NCBI RefSeq assembly: GCF_003261575.2
Contig: NZ_CP036175.1
Coordinates: forward strand, 4,278,001-4,342,000
DNA from: Klebsiella huaxiensis
Lineage (GTDB): Bacteria > Pseudomonadota > Gammaproteobacteria > Enterobacterales > Enterobacteriaceae
DNA: 64,000 nt
Direction: 5' to 3'
Below the pieces are notes generated by a model that saw only the letters and a program-made list of their open reading frames with translations, did no database searches and was not told the origin of the DNA. Position 1 is the stretch's first letter. Every line of letters begins with the position of its first letter. Position numbers and translations under genes: made by a program. This document shows positions 23,932-33,134 of the stretch, one piece after another.

Positions 23932-25500
23932 ATGACTAAAAAACTGCTGCCGCTGTTGATACTGACCGCATTATCCGCCGCCGTTCACGCCGCCACGCCG
24001 CCTGGTACTCTGGTGGTCGCGCAGGGCCTTGATGATATTGTCAGCCTTGATCCGGCGGAAGCCAACGAGCTTTCCAGCATCCAGACGGTACCGAGCCTCT
24101 ATCAGCGCCTGGTACAGCCGGACCGCGATAACCCTGAAAAAATCACGCCAATTCTGGCCGAAAGCTGGCAGGCAGATCCGGCGGCAAAAACGCTGACCAT
24201 CAAGCTCAAGCCCGATGCGAAATTCGCCTCCGGCAACCCGTTGCGCCCGGAAGATGTCATTTTCTCCTACACTCGCGCGGTGACGCTTAACAAGTCCCCG
24301 GCGTTTATTCTCAACGTTCTCGGCTGGCAGCCAGATAACATCGCCACTCAGTTGAAAAAAGTGGATGACCACACGCTGGAGCTCCACTGGACCGCCGACG
24401 TCAGCCCGGCGGTGGCGCTGAATATTCTTTCCACGCCGATCGCCTCTATCGTCGATGAGAAGCTGATCGCGCCGAACGCCAAAGATAATGACTTCGGTAA
24501 CGGCTGGCTGAAAATGCACTCGGCGGGCAGCGGCGCATATAAAATGCGGGTCTATCAGCCACATCAGGCCATTGTGCTGGAAGCTAACGACAGCACGCCA
24601 ACCGGTGCGCCGAAGCTGAAAAGCATCATTATTAAAAACGTGCCCGACCCGGCCTCTCGTCGCCTGCTCATTCAGCAGGGTGATGCCGATGTGGCGCGCG
24701 ACCTCGGCGCCGATCAGATTGCGGCCCTGCAAGGCAAACCCGGCGTACAGGTGCTGAGCATCCCTTCCGCCGAGCAGAACTACCTGGCCTTCAACACCGC
24801 CAACAACGCTAACCCACTGCTGAAAAACCCGGCCTTCTGGGAAGCAGCACGCTGGCTGGTAGATTACGACGGCATTACTAAAGACCTGCTGAAGGGCCAG
24901 TATTTCGTCCACCAGAGCTTCCTGCCGGTCGGCCTGCCGGGCGCGCTGGACAATAACCCGTTTAAATTCGATCCGGCAAAAGCCAAAGCGATCCTCGCCA
25001 AAGCGGGCATCAAAGATGCGCATTTCACCCTTGATGTGGAGAATAAGCCGCCCTTTATCACCATCGCCCAGTCTATGCAGGCAAGCTTTGCCCAGGGCGG
25101 CGTGAAGGTGGATCTGCTGCCGGCCGCCGGTAGCCAGGTGTATGCCCGCGTGCGCGCAAAGCAGCACCAGGCGGCGATTCGTCTGTGGATCCCGGACTAT
25201 TTCGACGCCCACTCTAACGCCAGCGCCTTTGCCTACAACGATGGAAAATCCAGTACCGTCGCCGGTCTTAACGGCTGGCAGATCCCGGAGCTGAATAAAG
25301 CGACCCTGGCGGCAGTAGCCGAACCGGATTCCGCTAAACGCCTGGATTTGTATAAAAAAATGCAGGAAGAGCTGCAGCGCAGTTCGCCTTACGTATTTAT
25401 CGATCAGGGTAAAACCCAGATTGTGGTCCGCGATAACGTCAAAGGCTATCAGCAGGGCCTTAACGCCGATATGGTCTGGTATGACCGGGTAACCAAGTAA
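23932..25500 (+). CDS. Periplasmic substrate-binding protein, peptide/nickel family (SBP_bac_5)
   Basis: A 522-residue family-5 binding protein with a Sec signal ending SAAVHA. Characteristic blocks are LVVAQGLDDIVSLDPAEANE, LAESWQADPAAKTLTIKLKPDAKFASGNPLRPEDVIFSYTRAV and the C-terminal RLDLYKKMQEELQRSSPYVFI. It heads a five-gene operon (binding protein, two permeases, two ATPases) but is separated from the permeases by a REP pair. Ligand could be peptide, opine, amino-acid derivative or metal complex; sequence alone does not decide. Confidence 0.9.
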   Translation: MTKKLLPLLILTALSAAVHAATPPGTLVVAQGLDDIVSLDPAEANELSSIQTVPSLYQRLVQPDRDNPEKITPILAESWQADPAAKTLTIKLKPDAKFASGNPLRPEDVIFSYTRAVTLNKSPAFILNVLGWQPDNIATQLKKVDDHTLELHWTADVSPAVALNILSTPIASIVDEKLIAPNAKDNDFGNGWLKMHSAGSGAYKMRVYQPHQAIVLEANDSTPTGAPKLKSIIIKNVPDPASRRLLIQQGDADVARDLGADQIAALQGKPGVQVLSIPSAEQNYLAFNTANNANPLLKNPAFWEAARWLVDYDGITKDLLKGQYFVHQSFLPVGLPGALDNNPFKFDPAKAKAILAKAGIKDAHFTLDVENKPPFITIAQSMQASFAQGGVKVDLLPAAGSQVYARVRAKQHQAAIRLWIPDYFDAHSNASAFAYNDGKSSTVAGLNGWQIPELNKATLAAVAEPDSAKRLDLYKKMQEELQRSSPYVFIDQGKTQIVVRDNVKGYQQGLNADMVWYDRVTK

Positions 25501-25522
25501 CGCCTGGGGCAGGAGCGATCAG

Positions 25523-25611
25523 GTAGCCCGGACAGGCGCAACGCGTCGCCTCCGGGAACGCAGGCCCCGATGCCATATGTTTTCCCGGTGGCGCTGCGCT
25601 GACCGGGCTAC
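25523..25611. repeat. REP pair (BIME) between binding-protein and permease genes
   Basis: GTAGCCCGGACAGGCGCAACG faces TTTCCCGGTGGCGCTGCGC across about 25 bases. It lies in the 163-base gap after the binding-protein gene. Such elements commonly uncouple expression of the abundant binding protein from its membrane partners. Confidence 0.85.
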
Positions 25612-25663
25612 AACAACAGATCGCACCAGCTGATAACACTGTTCTTTTACCAACGGAATAACC

Positions 25664-26713
25664 ATGTCTGCTGTTTTACCCACCAGAGCAGAGCGGCGCG
25701 CAAAACGCCCTCTGCTCGCGCTATTTCAGGGGCTGCTGACGCTGGCGCTGACCCTGCTCGGCCTGTTATTGGTCACCTTCACGCTCTCGGCGCTGTCGCC
25801 GGTTGACCGGGTGCTGCAAATCGTCGGCGACCACGCCAGCCAGTCCACCTACGACCAGGTTCGCCACCAGCTCGGCCTCGATCAGCCGCTGCCGGTACAG
25901 TTCTGGCACTATCTGGTGAATCTCGCCCACGGCGATCTCGGTATTGCCAGCTCTACCGGCCAGCCGGTGCTCCACGATCTGCTCGCCGCCTTCCCGGCAA
26001 CGCTGGAACTGGCGACGCTGGCGCTAATTATCGGCGCGCTGTCGGGTGTTATCGCAGGCGTCCTGTGCGCCCGCTATGTCGGCTCACCGTGGGATCTGGC
26101 GGTGCGCACGTTTACCCTGCTCGGCAACTCGGTGCCGATTTTCTGGCTCGGCCTGCTGATGCTGGCATTGTTCTACGCCAAATTGCAGTGGACGCCAGGA
26201 CCAGGACGGCTGGACGATATTTATCAATACACCGTTGAACCCCGCACCGGCTTTGCGTTGATTGACACCTGGCTCTCGGGCGATAAAGAAGCGTTTAAAA
26301 ATGCCGCCGGACACCTGCTCCTGCCAGTGCTGCTGCTGGCCTATTACTCACTAGCAAGCATCACCCGCCTGACCCGCTCCGCCTGCCTGAGCGAAATGAA
26401 CAAAGAGTACATCCTGCTCGCGCGCGCCAAAGGGGCCAGCGAGATGACCATCCTGCTGCGCCACGTGTTGCCGAATATTCGCGGAACCCTGCTGACGGTG
26501 ATCGCTCTGGCGTACACCTCGATGCTGGAAGGCGCGGTGCTGACCGAAACCGTCTTCTCCTGGCCGGGAATTGGTCGCTACTTGACCACCGCCCTGTTTG
26601 CTGGCGATACGACGGCGATTATGGGCGGCACGCTGCTTATCGGCGCGAGCTTTGTGTTGATTAATAACCTCACCGACCTGCTGGTACGGCTGACCGACCC
26701 GAGGGTGCGCTGA
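25664..26713 (+). CDS. Peptide/nickel-type ABC permease 1 (DppB/NikB family)
   Basis: A 349-residue inner-membrane permease. After a long first transmembrane helix it has the family extracytoplasmic region (QLGLDQPLPVQFWHYLVNLAHGDLG) and the ATPase-contact loop EYILLARAKGASEMTILLRHVLPN. The N-terminus carries an extra basic stretch (RAERRAKR). Its last base is shared with the next gene's ATG, so translation is coupled. Confidence 0.92.
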   Translation: MSAVLPTRAERRAKRPLLALFQGLLTLALTLLGLLLVTFTLSALSPVDRVLQIVGDHASQSTYDQVRHQLGLDQPLPVQFWHYLVNLAHGDLGIASSTGQPVLHDLLAAFPATLELATLALIIGALSGVIAGVLCARYVGSPWDLAVRTFTLLGNSVPIFWLGLLMLALFYAKLQWTPGPGRLDDIYQYTVEPRTGFALIDTWLSGDKEAFKNAAGHLLLPVLLLAYYSLASITRLTRSACLSEMNKEYILLARAKGASEMTILLRHVLPNIRGTLLTVIALAYTSMLEGAVLTETVFSWPGIGRYLTTALFAGDTTAIMGGTLLIGASFVLINNLTDLLVRLTDPRVR

Positions 26714-27546
26714 TGCCGACTTATCTGTTTTTACGCCGCCTGCGCCGCTCCCCCGCCGCCTTTTGCGGCCTGATTATCATTACTCTACTCCTGCTGGTCG
26801 CACTCTTCGCGCCGTGGCTGGCCCCGCTCGACCCGAACTGGCAGGATGCCGCCGCGCGTCTGCAAGGGCCGAGCGCACAGCACTGGCTCGGCACCGACAG
26901 CTACGGTCGCGATCTGCTCTCACGGCTGATTTTTGGCGCACGCCCGGCTCTTGGGCTGGTGGCGCTGGTCACGGTGATTACCCTGCCCGTTGGGTTGCTG
27001 GTGGGGATCCTCTCCGGCTATTACGGCGGCTGGATCGAACGCGTGCTGATGCGATTTACCGACGTGGTGATGTCGATGCCGCGGTTAATTCTGGCCTTCG
27101 CCTTTGTCGCCATGCTCGGTCCGGGGCTGGTTAACGGCGCGCTAGCGCTGGCGCTCACCACCTGGCCCGCCTACGCGCGCCAGGCGCGCAGCGAAATTCA
27201 GCGCCTGCGCCACAGTGATTATCTGGCGGCGGCGGAGATGATGGGCATTCGCGACTGGCGGCTGCTGATCGGCCATATTCTGCCGCTATGTCTGCCATCA
27301 GCTATCGTCAGGCTGGCGCTGGATTTGGCCGGTATTATCCTCGCCGCCGCCGGTCTGGGCTTCCTCGGTCTCGGGGCGCGTCCGCCAATGGCAGAATGGG
27401 GGGCGATGATTGCCGACGGGATGCAGGTTATTTTCGACCAATGGTGGATAGCCGCCGCGCCTGGCGCCGTTATTCTTACCGCCAGCCTGGCGTTTAACCT
27501 GCTGGGCGACGGCCTGCGCGACGTTCTGGAGCCGCAACATGACTGA
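26713..27546 (+). CDS. Peptide/nickel-type ABC permease 2 (DppC/NikC family)
   Basis: A 277-residue permease with the DppC N-terminal pattern (LAPLDPNWQDAAARLQGPSAQHWLGTDSYGRDLLSRLIFGAR split by the first helix) and the EAA loop DYLAAAEMMGIRDWRLLIGHILP. It overlaps the upstream permease by one base and the downstream ATPase by eight. With permease 1 it forms the transmembrane channel of the importer. Confidence 0.92.
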   Translation: MPTYLFLRRLRRSPAAFCGLIIITLLLLVALFAPWLAPLDPNWQDAAARLQGPSAQHWLGTDSYGRDLLSRLIFGARPALGLVALVTVITLPVGLLVGILSGYYGGWIERVLMRFTDVVMSMPRLILAFAFVAMLGPGLVNGALALALTTWPAYARQARSEIQRLRHSDYLAAAEMMGIRDWRLLIGHILPLCLPSAIVRLALDLAGIILAAAGLGFLGLGARPPMAEWGAMIADGMQVIFDQWWIAAAPGAVILTASLAFNLLGDGLRDVLEPQHD

Positions 27547-28375
27547 TACCCGACTGACCGTTCAGGGACTCGCCATCGACTATCCCGCCGCCCGGGTAGT
27601 GAACAACTTAAGCTTTACCCTCGGCAACGAGCGGCTGGCGCTGGTCGGCGAATCCGGCTCTGGCAAATCGATGACTGCCCGCGCCCTAATGGGGCTGGTG
27701 CGCAAACCCGGTGTCGTCAGCGCCGGGACGCTCAACGTGCTGGGGCGCAACGTATTAACGCTTAACGATCGGGGCTGGCGCGACCTGCGCGGCAACGATA
27801 TCGCCATGGTGCTCCAGGACCCGCGCTATGCGCTCAATCCGGTGAAAAATATTCAGGCGCAGCTGGAGGAGGCATTAACGCTGCATCAGCGCCTCAACCG
27901 CCGGGCGCGACTGGAGGCGGTCAAAGCCGCCGTTGCCGCAGTGGGTCTGGATTTACCGGTGCTTAGCCGCTATCCGGGAGAGCTCTCCGGCGGGATGGGC
28001 CAGCGGGTGATGATTGCCATTGCCTTGCTCAACAATCCGCAGGTACTGATTGCCGATGAGCCAACGTCGGCCCTCGACGCCCGGCTGCGTAATCAAATCC
28101 TCGAACTGTTGGTGGAACAGTGCGAACAGCGACAAATGGCGATGTTGTTGATTAGCCACGACCTGCCGCTGGTGGCGGAACACTGCCATCGGGTACTGGT
28201 GATGTACCGAGGCGAGAAGGTCGATGAGATGGCGGCGCGGGACCTGCCGACAGCGACCCATCCCTATACCCGAACCCTGTGGACCTGCCGCCCGGACGCG
28301 CAAACCTACGGCCAGATGCTGCCCACCCTCGACAGAACCCTGGATTTTACGGAGGCGGCGCATGGCGGTCGTTAA
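27539..28375 (+). CDS. Peptide/nickel-type ABC ATPase 1 (DppD/NikD-like)
   Basis: A 278-residue ATPase: Walker A GESGSGKS, a DppD-type VLQDPRYALNPVKNI segment, signature ELSGGMGQRVMIA and Walker B VLIADEPTSALDA. It is shorter than DppD/OppD (about 330) and lacks the cysteine-rich C-terminal motif of oligopeptide ATPases, so in architecture it is closer to NikD. It overlaps both neighbours. Confidence 0.9.
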   Translation: MTDTRLTVQGLAIDYPAARVVNNLSFTLGNERLALVGESGSGKSMTARALMGLVRKPGVVSAGTLNVLGRNVLTLNDRGWRDLRGNDIAMVLQDPRYALNPVKNIQAQLEEALTLHQRLNRRARLEAVKAAVAAVGLDLPVLSRYPGELSGGMGQRVMIAIALLNNPQVLIADEPTSALDARLRNQILELLVEQCEQRQMAMLLISHDLPLVAEHCHRVLVMYRGEKVDEMAARDLPTATHPYTRTLWTCRPDAQTYGQMLPTLDRTLDFTEAAHGGR

Positions 28376-29066
28376 TCTTAAGGATTTGCAGGTTATTTTT
28401 GCTGAAAAAACGGCGGTGTCAGCGGCCAGCTTTGCCGTGGATGCCGGGGAGACCTTCAGCCTGATCGGTGCATCCGGTTGCGGAAAATCAACCATTCTGC
28501 GGGTTTTAGCAGGGCTACAGCGCGACTGGAGCGGCAGCGTCGAACTGTTTGGCAAAGCCATTACGCCAGGCGTACGTTTTCAGGGCGAGCTGCGGCGCAA
28601 CGTGCAGATGGTATTTCAGGACCCGTACGCCTCGCTGCATCCCAACCATACTTTGTGGCGCACGCTGGCGGAACCGCTGAAGATTCACGGCATCGGCGAG
28701 ATTGAGCAGCGGGTAACTACTGCATTGGAACAGGTCGGCCTGCCCGCCGACGCCGCGCGTCGTTATCCGCACCAGCTTTCCGGCGGCCAGCGCCAGCGCG
28801 TAGCAATTGCCCGCGCTCTGCTGCTGCGCCCAAAGATCCTGCTGCTGGATGAGCCAACGTCGGCGCTGGATATGTCGGTACAGGCGGAGATTCTTAACCT
28901 ACTCAACCGCTTAAAGCAGGAGCATGGGATGACGTACCTGCTGGTCAGCCACGATGCCGATGTGATTGCCCATATGTCTGACCGGGCGGCGTTTATGGCG
29001 GAGGGCGTAATTCAGCGCTTCTTCAACCGCGAAGCGCTGGTGAACGGTGAACACCGGATGGGGTGA
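28362..29066 (+). CDS. Peptide/nickel-type ABC ATPase 2 (DppF/NikE-like)
   Basis: A 234-residue ATPase using the ATG at 28362, which overlaps the previous gene by 14 bases; a longer upstream frame would add non-family residues. Motifs: Walker A GASGCGKST, Q-loop MVFQDPYASLHPNHT, signature LSGGQRQRVAIARAL, Walker B ILLLDEPTSALDM. Like its partner it lacks the long C-terminal extension. It ends the operon before the 131-bp repeat array. Confidence 0.9.
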   Translation: MAVVNLKDLQVIFAEKTAVSAASFAVDAGETFSLIGASGCGKSTILRVLAGLQRDWSGSVELFGKAITPGVRFQGELRRNVQMVFQDPYASLHPNHTLWRTLAEPLKIHGIGEIEQRVTTALEQVGLPADAARRYPHQLSGGQRQRVAIARALLLRPKILLLDEPTSALDMSVQAEILNLLNRLKQEHGMTYLLVSHDADVIAHMSDRAAFMAEGVIQRFFNREALVNGEHRMG

Positions 29067-29106
29067 GGTTTTCCCCCTCTCCCTGTGGAAGAGGGCCGGG
29101 AATACC

Positions 29107-29464
29107 CCGGTGGCGGCGCTTGACGCGCCTTGCCCGGGCTACGGGTCCGTGCGGTCTGCGAGTTTGGTAGCCCGGACAGATGCGCAGCATCGCCTCCGGG
29201 AAATGTGCCGGACCTGATGTATCGGCGTGGCTTTATCCCGGGGGCGGCGCTTGACGCGCCTTGCCCGGGCTACGGGACCGTGCGGTCTGTGGGTTTGGTA
29301 GCCCGGACAGGTGCGCAGCATCGCCTTCGGGAAATGTGCCGGACCTGATGTATCGGCGTGGCTTTATCCCGGGGGCGGCGCTTGACGCGCCTTGCCCGGG
29401 CTACGGGTCCGTGCGTTCTGCAGGTTTGGTAGCCCGGACAGATGCGCAGCATCGCCTCCGGGAA
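29107..29464. repeat. 131-bp REP/BIME tandem array (about 2.7 units)
   Basis: The block GGCGGCGCTTGACGCGCC recurs at 29112, 29243 and 29374, an exact 131-bp period, each followed by a facing GTAGCCCGGACAGRTGCGCAGC palindrome and the linker TGTGCCGGACCTGATG. The sequence and period differ from the 126-bp array near entF, so it arose separately. It lies between the convergent ATPase and aminotransferase genes. Confidence 0.93.
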
Positions 29465-29482
29465 GCAACCCGTACAAATCCC

Positions 29483-30820
29483 TTACTTCGCCAGGCTCGC
29501 GAAACGGGTGAATACTGCATCAAAAATCGCCAGGCCTTTTGCTACCTGCTCAGCGCTGATGGTGCACGGTGGCACCACGTGAATGCGGTTTTCCACCACA
29601 AACGCCAGCAGACCGGCTTCGGTTAACGCGCCCTTAATCGCCGCCATATCCGCAGCGGTAAGCGGCGTTTTCTGCTCGCGGCTGCTGACCAGCTCCAGTG
29701 CCTGGAACAGACCACGACCGCGGACGTTGCCGATAATCGCGTGTTTCTCCGCCAGCGCTTCCAGCCCCGGGCGCAGCACCTCATTGCCCATCATTGCCGC
29801 ATTCTCCACAACCTTCTCTTCTTTCATCGCGTCAATGGTGGCGACAATCGCCGCCATCGCCAGCGGATGGCCGGAATAGGTCAGCCCTCCGGCAAAGAAA
29901 TGGTCGTCAAAATAGCGGGCAATCGGTTCGCTAATCAGCACGCCGCCCGCCGGAACGTAACCGGCGTTAACCCCTTTAGCAAAAGTCACCAGATCCGGTA
30001 CCACGCCATCCTGCTCGAAAGCGAACCAGCTGCCGGTACGCCCAAAACCGGCCATCACTTCATCAAGAATCAGTATGATGCCAAACTCGTCGGCCAGCGC
30101 CCGCACGCCCTTCATATAGCCATCTGGCGGCACCAGAATTCCGGCGGTACCCGGAATGGACTCCAGCAGAATCGCGGCAATCGCATTAGGGCCTTCGCAC
30201 TCGATCATCCGCCGCAGATGCGCCAGCGCGCGTTGGCACTCCTCCTCTTCCGTCGTGGCGTTGAACTCGCTGCGGTAGAGATAGGGGTTGAAGAAGTGAA
30301 CGTGGCCGCGCGAATACTCGTTCGGCACGCGACGCCAGTCGCCGGTGGCGGCAATCGCGCTGCCGGTATTACCGTGATAGGAACGGTAGGCAGAGAGCAC
30401 TTTATCGCGCCCGGTATAGAGCCGAGCCATGCGGATGGCGTTCTCGTTGGCATCCGCTCCGGCGTTGGTGAAGAACACTTTGCTAAAGCCTTCCGGCGCC
30501 AGCTCGACGATACGTTTCGCCGCTTCGCCACGGGCGAGGTTGGCGGTGGCAGGCGCGATGGTCACCAGCTCTTCCAGTTGCGCTTTCATTGCCGCCAGCA
30601 CGCGAGGATGCTGATAGCCAATATTGACGTTGACCAACTGGCTGCTGAAATCAAGGTACGTATTGCCTTCGTAATCCCACAGCTCGCAGCCTTTGGCCCC
30701 GGCGATCACCAGCGGATGTAAATTGCCCTGCATCGACCATGAATGAAATACGTAGGCGCGATCCAGCTGCCGAACTTCATCATTGCTTACCGCTACATCG
30801 TTCTGTATTGCCAGCTTCAT
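29483..30820 (-). CDS. Class-III PLP aminotransferase (omega-amino acid:pyruvate type)
   Basis: A 445-residue fold-type I aminotransferase. PLP motifs are FFTNAGADANENAIRMAR, YRSYHGNTGSAIAATG, LILDEVMAGFGRTG (Asp253) and the Schiff-base lysine in TFAKGVNAGY (Lys282). It resembles taurine- or beta-alanine-type omega-transaminases that move an amino group from an omega-amino acid to pyruvate or 2-oxoglutarate. It is divergent from an SDR gene and close to amino-acid transport and MocR genes, which fits amine or amino-acid catabolism. The exact donor is unknown. Confidence 0.88.
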   Translation of the reverse strand: MKLAIQNDVAVSNDEVRQLDRAYVFHSWSMQGNLHPLVIAGAKGCELWDYEGNTYLDFSSQLVNVNIGYQHPRVLAAMKAQLEELVTIAPATANLARGEAAKRIVELAPEGFSKVFFTNAGADANENAIRMARLYTGRDKVLSAYRSYHGNTGSAIAATGDWRRVPNEYSRGHVHFFNPYLYRSEFNATTEEEECQRALAHLRRMIECEGPNAIAAILLESIPGTAGILVPPDGYMKGVRALADEFGIILILDEVMAGFGRTGSWFAFEQDGVVPDLVTFAKGVNAGYVPAGGVLISEPIARYFDDHFFAGGLTYSGHPLAMAAIVATIDAMKEEKVVENAAMMGNEVLRPGLEALAEKHAIIGNVRGRGLFQALELVSSREQKTPLTAADMAAIKGALTEAGLLAFVVENRIHVVPPCTISAEQVAKGLAIFDAVFTRFASLAK

Positions 30821-30881
30821 ACCCTGCCCTCTCTCATGTCGTTGTTGTTGGCATCATCATTGGCTGCGCCTGAGAAAAACG

Positions 30882-30892
30882 GATAGAGCCAG
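30882..30892. promoter_or_regulatory. Candidate MocR site GATAGAGCCAG (site 1)
   Basis: This 11-mer upstream of the aminotransferase recurs exactly at 35487-35497, between the polar amino-acid ABC operon and a divergent MocR-type regulator. A related inverted block CTGGCCCTGTG lies at about 30,939. A shared binding site is an inference. Confidence 0.35.
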
Positions 30893-30906
30893 TACGGCGA
30901 AAATGA

Positions 30907-30923
30907 TGTGACACCGTGTCACA
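30907..30923. promoter_or_regulatory. Palindrome TGTGACAC-C-GTGTCACA in a divergent promoter region
   Basis: Perfect 8-bp arms around one central base, between the divergent aminotransferase (start 30820) and SDR (start 31003) genes. It resembles a CRP site except that the spacing between TGTGA and TCACA is seven rather than six bases, so a dedicated regulator is at least as likely. Confidence 0.5.
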
Positions 30924-31002
30924 TCGCCGCGCTCCGACTGGCCCTGTGCCCACGCGCGCGGCGTTTTTATAGTGGGAGCGACAACCTGCACAGGAGAATG
31001 AA

Positions 31003-31767
31003 ATGGCAACGAGCAAAGTGGTGTTTATTACCGGGGCGACCTCGGGTTTTGGGGAAGCGGCGGCGCAGGTTTTCGCCGATGCGGGCTGGTCGCTGGTGCT
31101 GAGCGGACGCCGTGTTGAGCGACTAAAGACGTTACAGGATAAACTGGCCTCACAGGTCCCGGTGCATATTATCGAACTCGACGTACGCGATAGCGATGCG
31201 GTTGCCGCGGCCGTGGCAGCGCTGCCCGCTGAATTCGCCGATATCACCACGTTGATTAACAACGCCGGGCTGGCGCTGTCGCCGCAGCCAGCGCAGAAAG
31301 TGGAGCTGGAAGACTGGAAAACGATGATCGACACCAACGTCACCGGTCTGGTCAACGTGACCCACGCCCTGCTGCCGACGCTGATTAACCACGGCGCGGG
31401 CGCGAGCATCATTAATATCGGCTCTATCGCCGGGCAGTGGCCCTATCCAGGCAGCCACGTCTACGGCGCCAGCAAAGCTTTCGTGAAGCAGTTCAGCTAC
31501 AACCTGCGCTGCGACCTGCTCGGCACCGGTGTGCGCGTGACCGACCTCGCGCCGGGGATTGCCGAAACGGAATTTACCCTGGTGCGCACCAAAGGTGACC
31601 AGGCGGCGTCGGATAATCTTTATCGCGGCACCACGCCGCTGAGCGCGCTGGATATTGCCGAGCAGATGTTTTATATCGCCACGCTGCCGGACCATATGAA
31701 TATCAACCGGGTGGAAGTGATGCCGGTACGTCAGGCCTGGCAGCCGTTCGCAATCGACCGGGATTGA
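31003..31767 (+). CDS. SDR-family oxidoreductase (YdfG-like)
   Basis: A 254-residue classical SDR: TGATSGFGEA near residue 10, NNAGLAL, Ser in NIGSIAGQWP, and the YGASK catalytic pair. Overall it resembles YdfG, the NADP-dependent 3-hydroxy acid / L-allo-threonine dehydrogenase, including the C-terminal VEVMPVRQAWQPF that matches the YdfG family's VMPV. An AGGAGAA ribosome-binding site precedes the ATG. Its divergent pairing with the aminotransferase suggests that it handles the oxo-product of transamination. Confidence 0.85.
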   Translation: MATSKVVFITGATSGFGEAAAQVFADAGWSLVLSGRRVERLKTLQDKLASQVPVHIIELDVRDSDAVAAAVAALPAEFADITTLINNAGLALSPQPAQKVELEDWKTMIDTNVTGLVNVTHALLPTLINHGAGASIINIGSIAGQWPYPGSHVYGASKAFVKQFSYNLRCDLLGTGVRVTDLAPGIAETEFTLVRTKGDQAASDNLYRGTTPLSALDIAEQMFYIATLPDHMNINRVEVMPVRQAWQPFAIDRD

Positions 31768-31859
31768 GCATAAACCTGCCCAATAACGCAACACCCTCAC
31801 CCCAGCCCTCTCCCTGAAAGGGAGAGGGAGCAAAGACAGCCCGAGTCGACATGGGACAT

Positions 31860-32330
31860 GTAGCCCGGACAGGCGCGTCAAGCGCCGCCTCCGGGAAGAT
31901 TTTCATGCAGCAACTGAATCCCCCTGCAACAGAAAAACTCGCAGCGATGCCCTGGCGACCGCTGAAATCGGCGAACCGGAGGTCGGAAAACAAGGGCTGG
32001 CCGCCAGGGATGGCGGACAGAGGCGAATCGAGACATGGACAAAATTGCCCGGAGCAATTTTGAACAGCGCTTGCGCTGGCCCCGGATGGGCGAGTCCCAG
32101 GGATGGGACGAGTAGTGTCGAGTTGAGCCGACCGCAGGCTGAGGACCGGGAGGTGAGCGTAGTGCGCAGCACCGATTTCTTTGCGGGACCGCGGGGATTG
32201 TAAAGGGGGAGACGGTTTTCTCCCCCTTTACCCGTTCACGTTCAACAGAAATACATTTTCTGCGGGATAGCGGTGAACGGAATCCATATACATTCCCGGA
32301 GGCGGCGCTTGACGCGCCTGTCCGGGCTAC
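31860..32330 (-). repeat. REP-bounded structured element, copy A (471 bp)
   Basis: The element starts with GTAGCCCGGACAGGCGCG and ends with the inverse complement, giving about 37-bp REP-like terminal inverted repeats. Inside are strong hairpins: TAAAGGGGGAGA/TCTCCCCCTTTA, CCGTTCAC/GTGAACGG, AAAATTGCC/GGCAATTTT-type arms, CAGCGCTTGCGCTG and TCCCAGGGATGGGA. It matches copies B (39407-39802) and C (50147-50619) but in the opposite orientation. It lies between convergent SDR and ABC ATPase genes. Confidence 0.93.
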
Positions 32331-32372
32331 AAAACCGCAGAGCCGTAGCCAGCCGCAACCCGGGGTTAACTG

Positions 32373-33134
32373 TTATCGGCTGCTCTGTAAAAACTGCCTG
32401 ACGCGCTCGGAATCCGGGTTGGTGAAAAACTTCTCCGGCGGCGCTTTCTCAATCAACAACCCCTTCTCAAGAAACACCACTTCATCCGATACCTGACGTG
32501 CAAAGTCCATCTCGTGGGTCACCACCACCATGGTGTAACCCTCGGCGGCCAGCGCTTTCATCACACCCAGCACCTCATTGACCAGTTCGGGATCGAGGGC
32601 CGATGTTGGCTCGTCAAATAAAATCACCTCCGGCGACATCGCCAGCGAGCGGGCAATCGCCACCCTCTGCTTCTGTCCGCCTGAGAGCGTGATGGGGTAA
32701 ACGTCGGCTTTATGCGCCATCCCCACTTTCTCCAGTTGCTGCATGGCAATAGCTTTCGCTTCATCACGCTTCATCCCCTTCACGTGCAGCAGCGCTTCGC
32801 TGACGTTCTGCTGCACGGTCAGATGCGGCCACAGATTAAAGCTCTGAAACACCATCCCGACCCGCTCGCGGATTTTCGACAGCTGGCGATGGGACATGGC
32901 ACGGCCATTGTGTTCATCAATACCCAGCCGCTGGCCGCTGATGTGCACCTCACCGCGATCCGGCTGCTCCAGCCAGTTCATGCAGCGCAGCAGCGTCGAT
33001 TTACCGGAACCTGACGAACCGAGGATACTTACCACGGTCCCCTTCTCTACCGTCAGGTTGATATCACGTAGAACTTCAATGTTATCAAACTGTTTAGAGA
33101 CGTTTTTGACGCTTACAGCAGTCGTATCATGCAT
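32373..33134 (-). CDS. Polar amino-acid ABC transporter ATPase (GlnQ/HisP family)
   Basis: A 253-residue ATPase with Walker A GSSGSGKSTLLRCMN, Q-loop MVFQSFNLWPHLT, signature LSGGQKQRVAIARSLAM and Walker B VILFDEPTSALDPELV, the usual pattern for polar amino-acid importers. It is the last gene of a four-gene minus-strand operon (binding protein, permease, permease, ATPase) and overlaps the permease before it by 8 bases. Confidence 0.93.
   Translation of the reverse strand: MHDTTAVSVKNVSKQFDNIEVLRDINLTVEKGTVVSILGSSGSGKSTLLRCMNWLEQPDRGEVHISGQRLGIDEHNGRAMSHRQLSKIRERVGMVFQSFNLWPHLTVQQNVSEALLHVKGMKRDEAKAIAMQQLEKVGMAHKADVYPITLSGGQKQRVAIARSLAMSPEVILFDEPTSALDPELVNEVLGVMKALAAEGYTMVVVTHEMDFARQVSDEVVFLEKGLLIEKAPPEKFFTNPDSERVRQFLQSSR

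Noticed and set aside
23971..25212. 413-codon frame antisense to the binding-protein gene
   Set aside because: It is a shadow of a G+C-rich coding gene; the plus-strand protein has a full signal peptide and family motifs.
29130..29626. Short plus-strand frames in the 131-bp array running into the aminotransferase gene
   Set aside because: They follow the repeat, and the longest overlaps the aminotransferase C-terminus on the opposite strand.
30907..30923. CRP-binding site
   Set aside because: The half-sites TGTGA and TCACA are 7 bases apart instead of 6; kept only as an unassigned palindrome.
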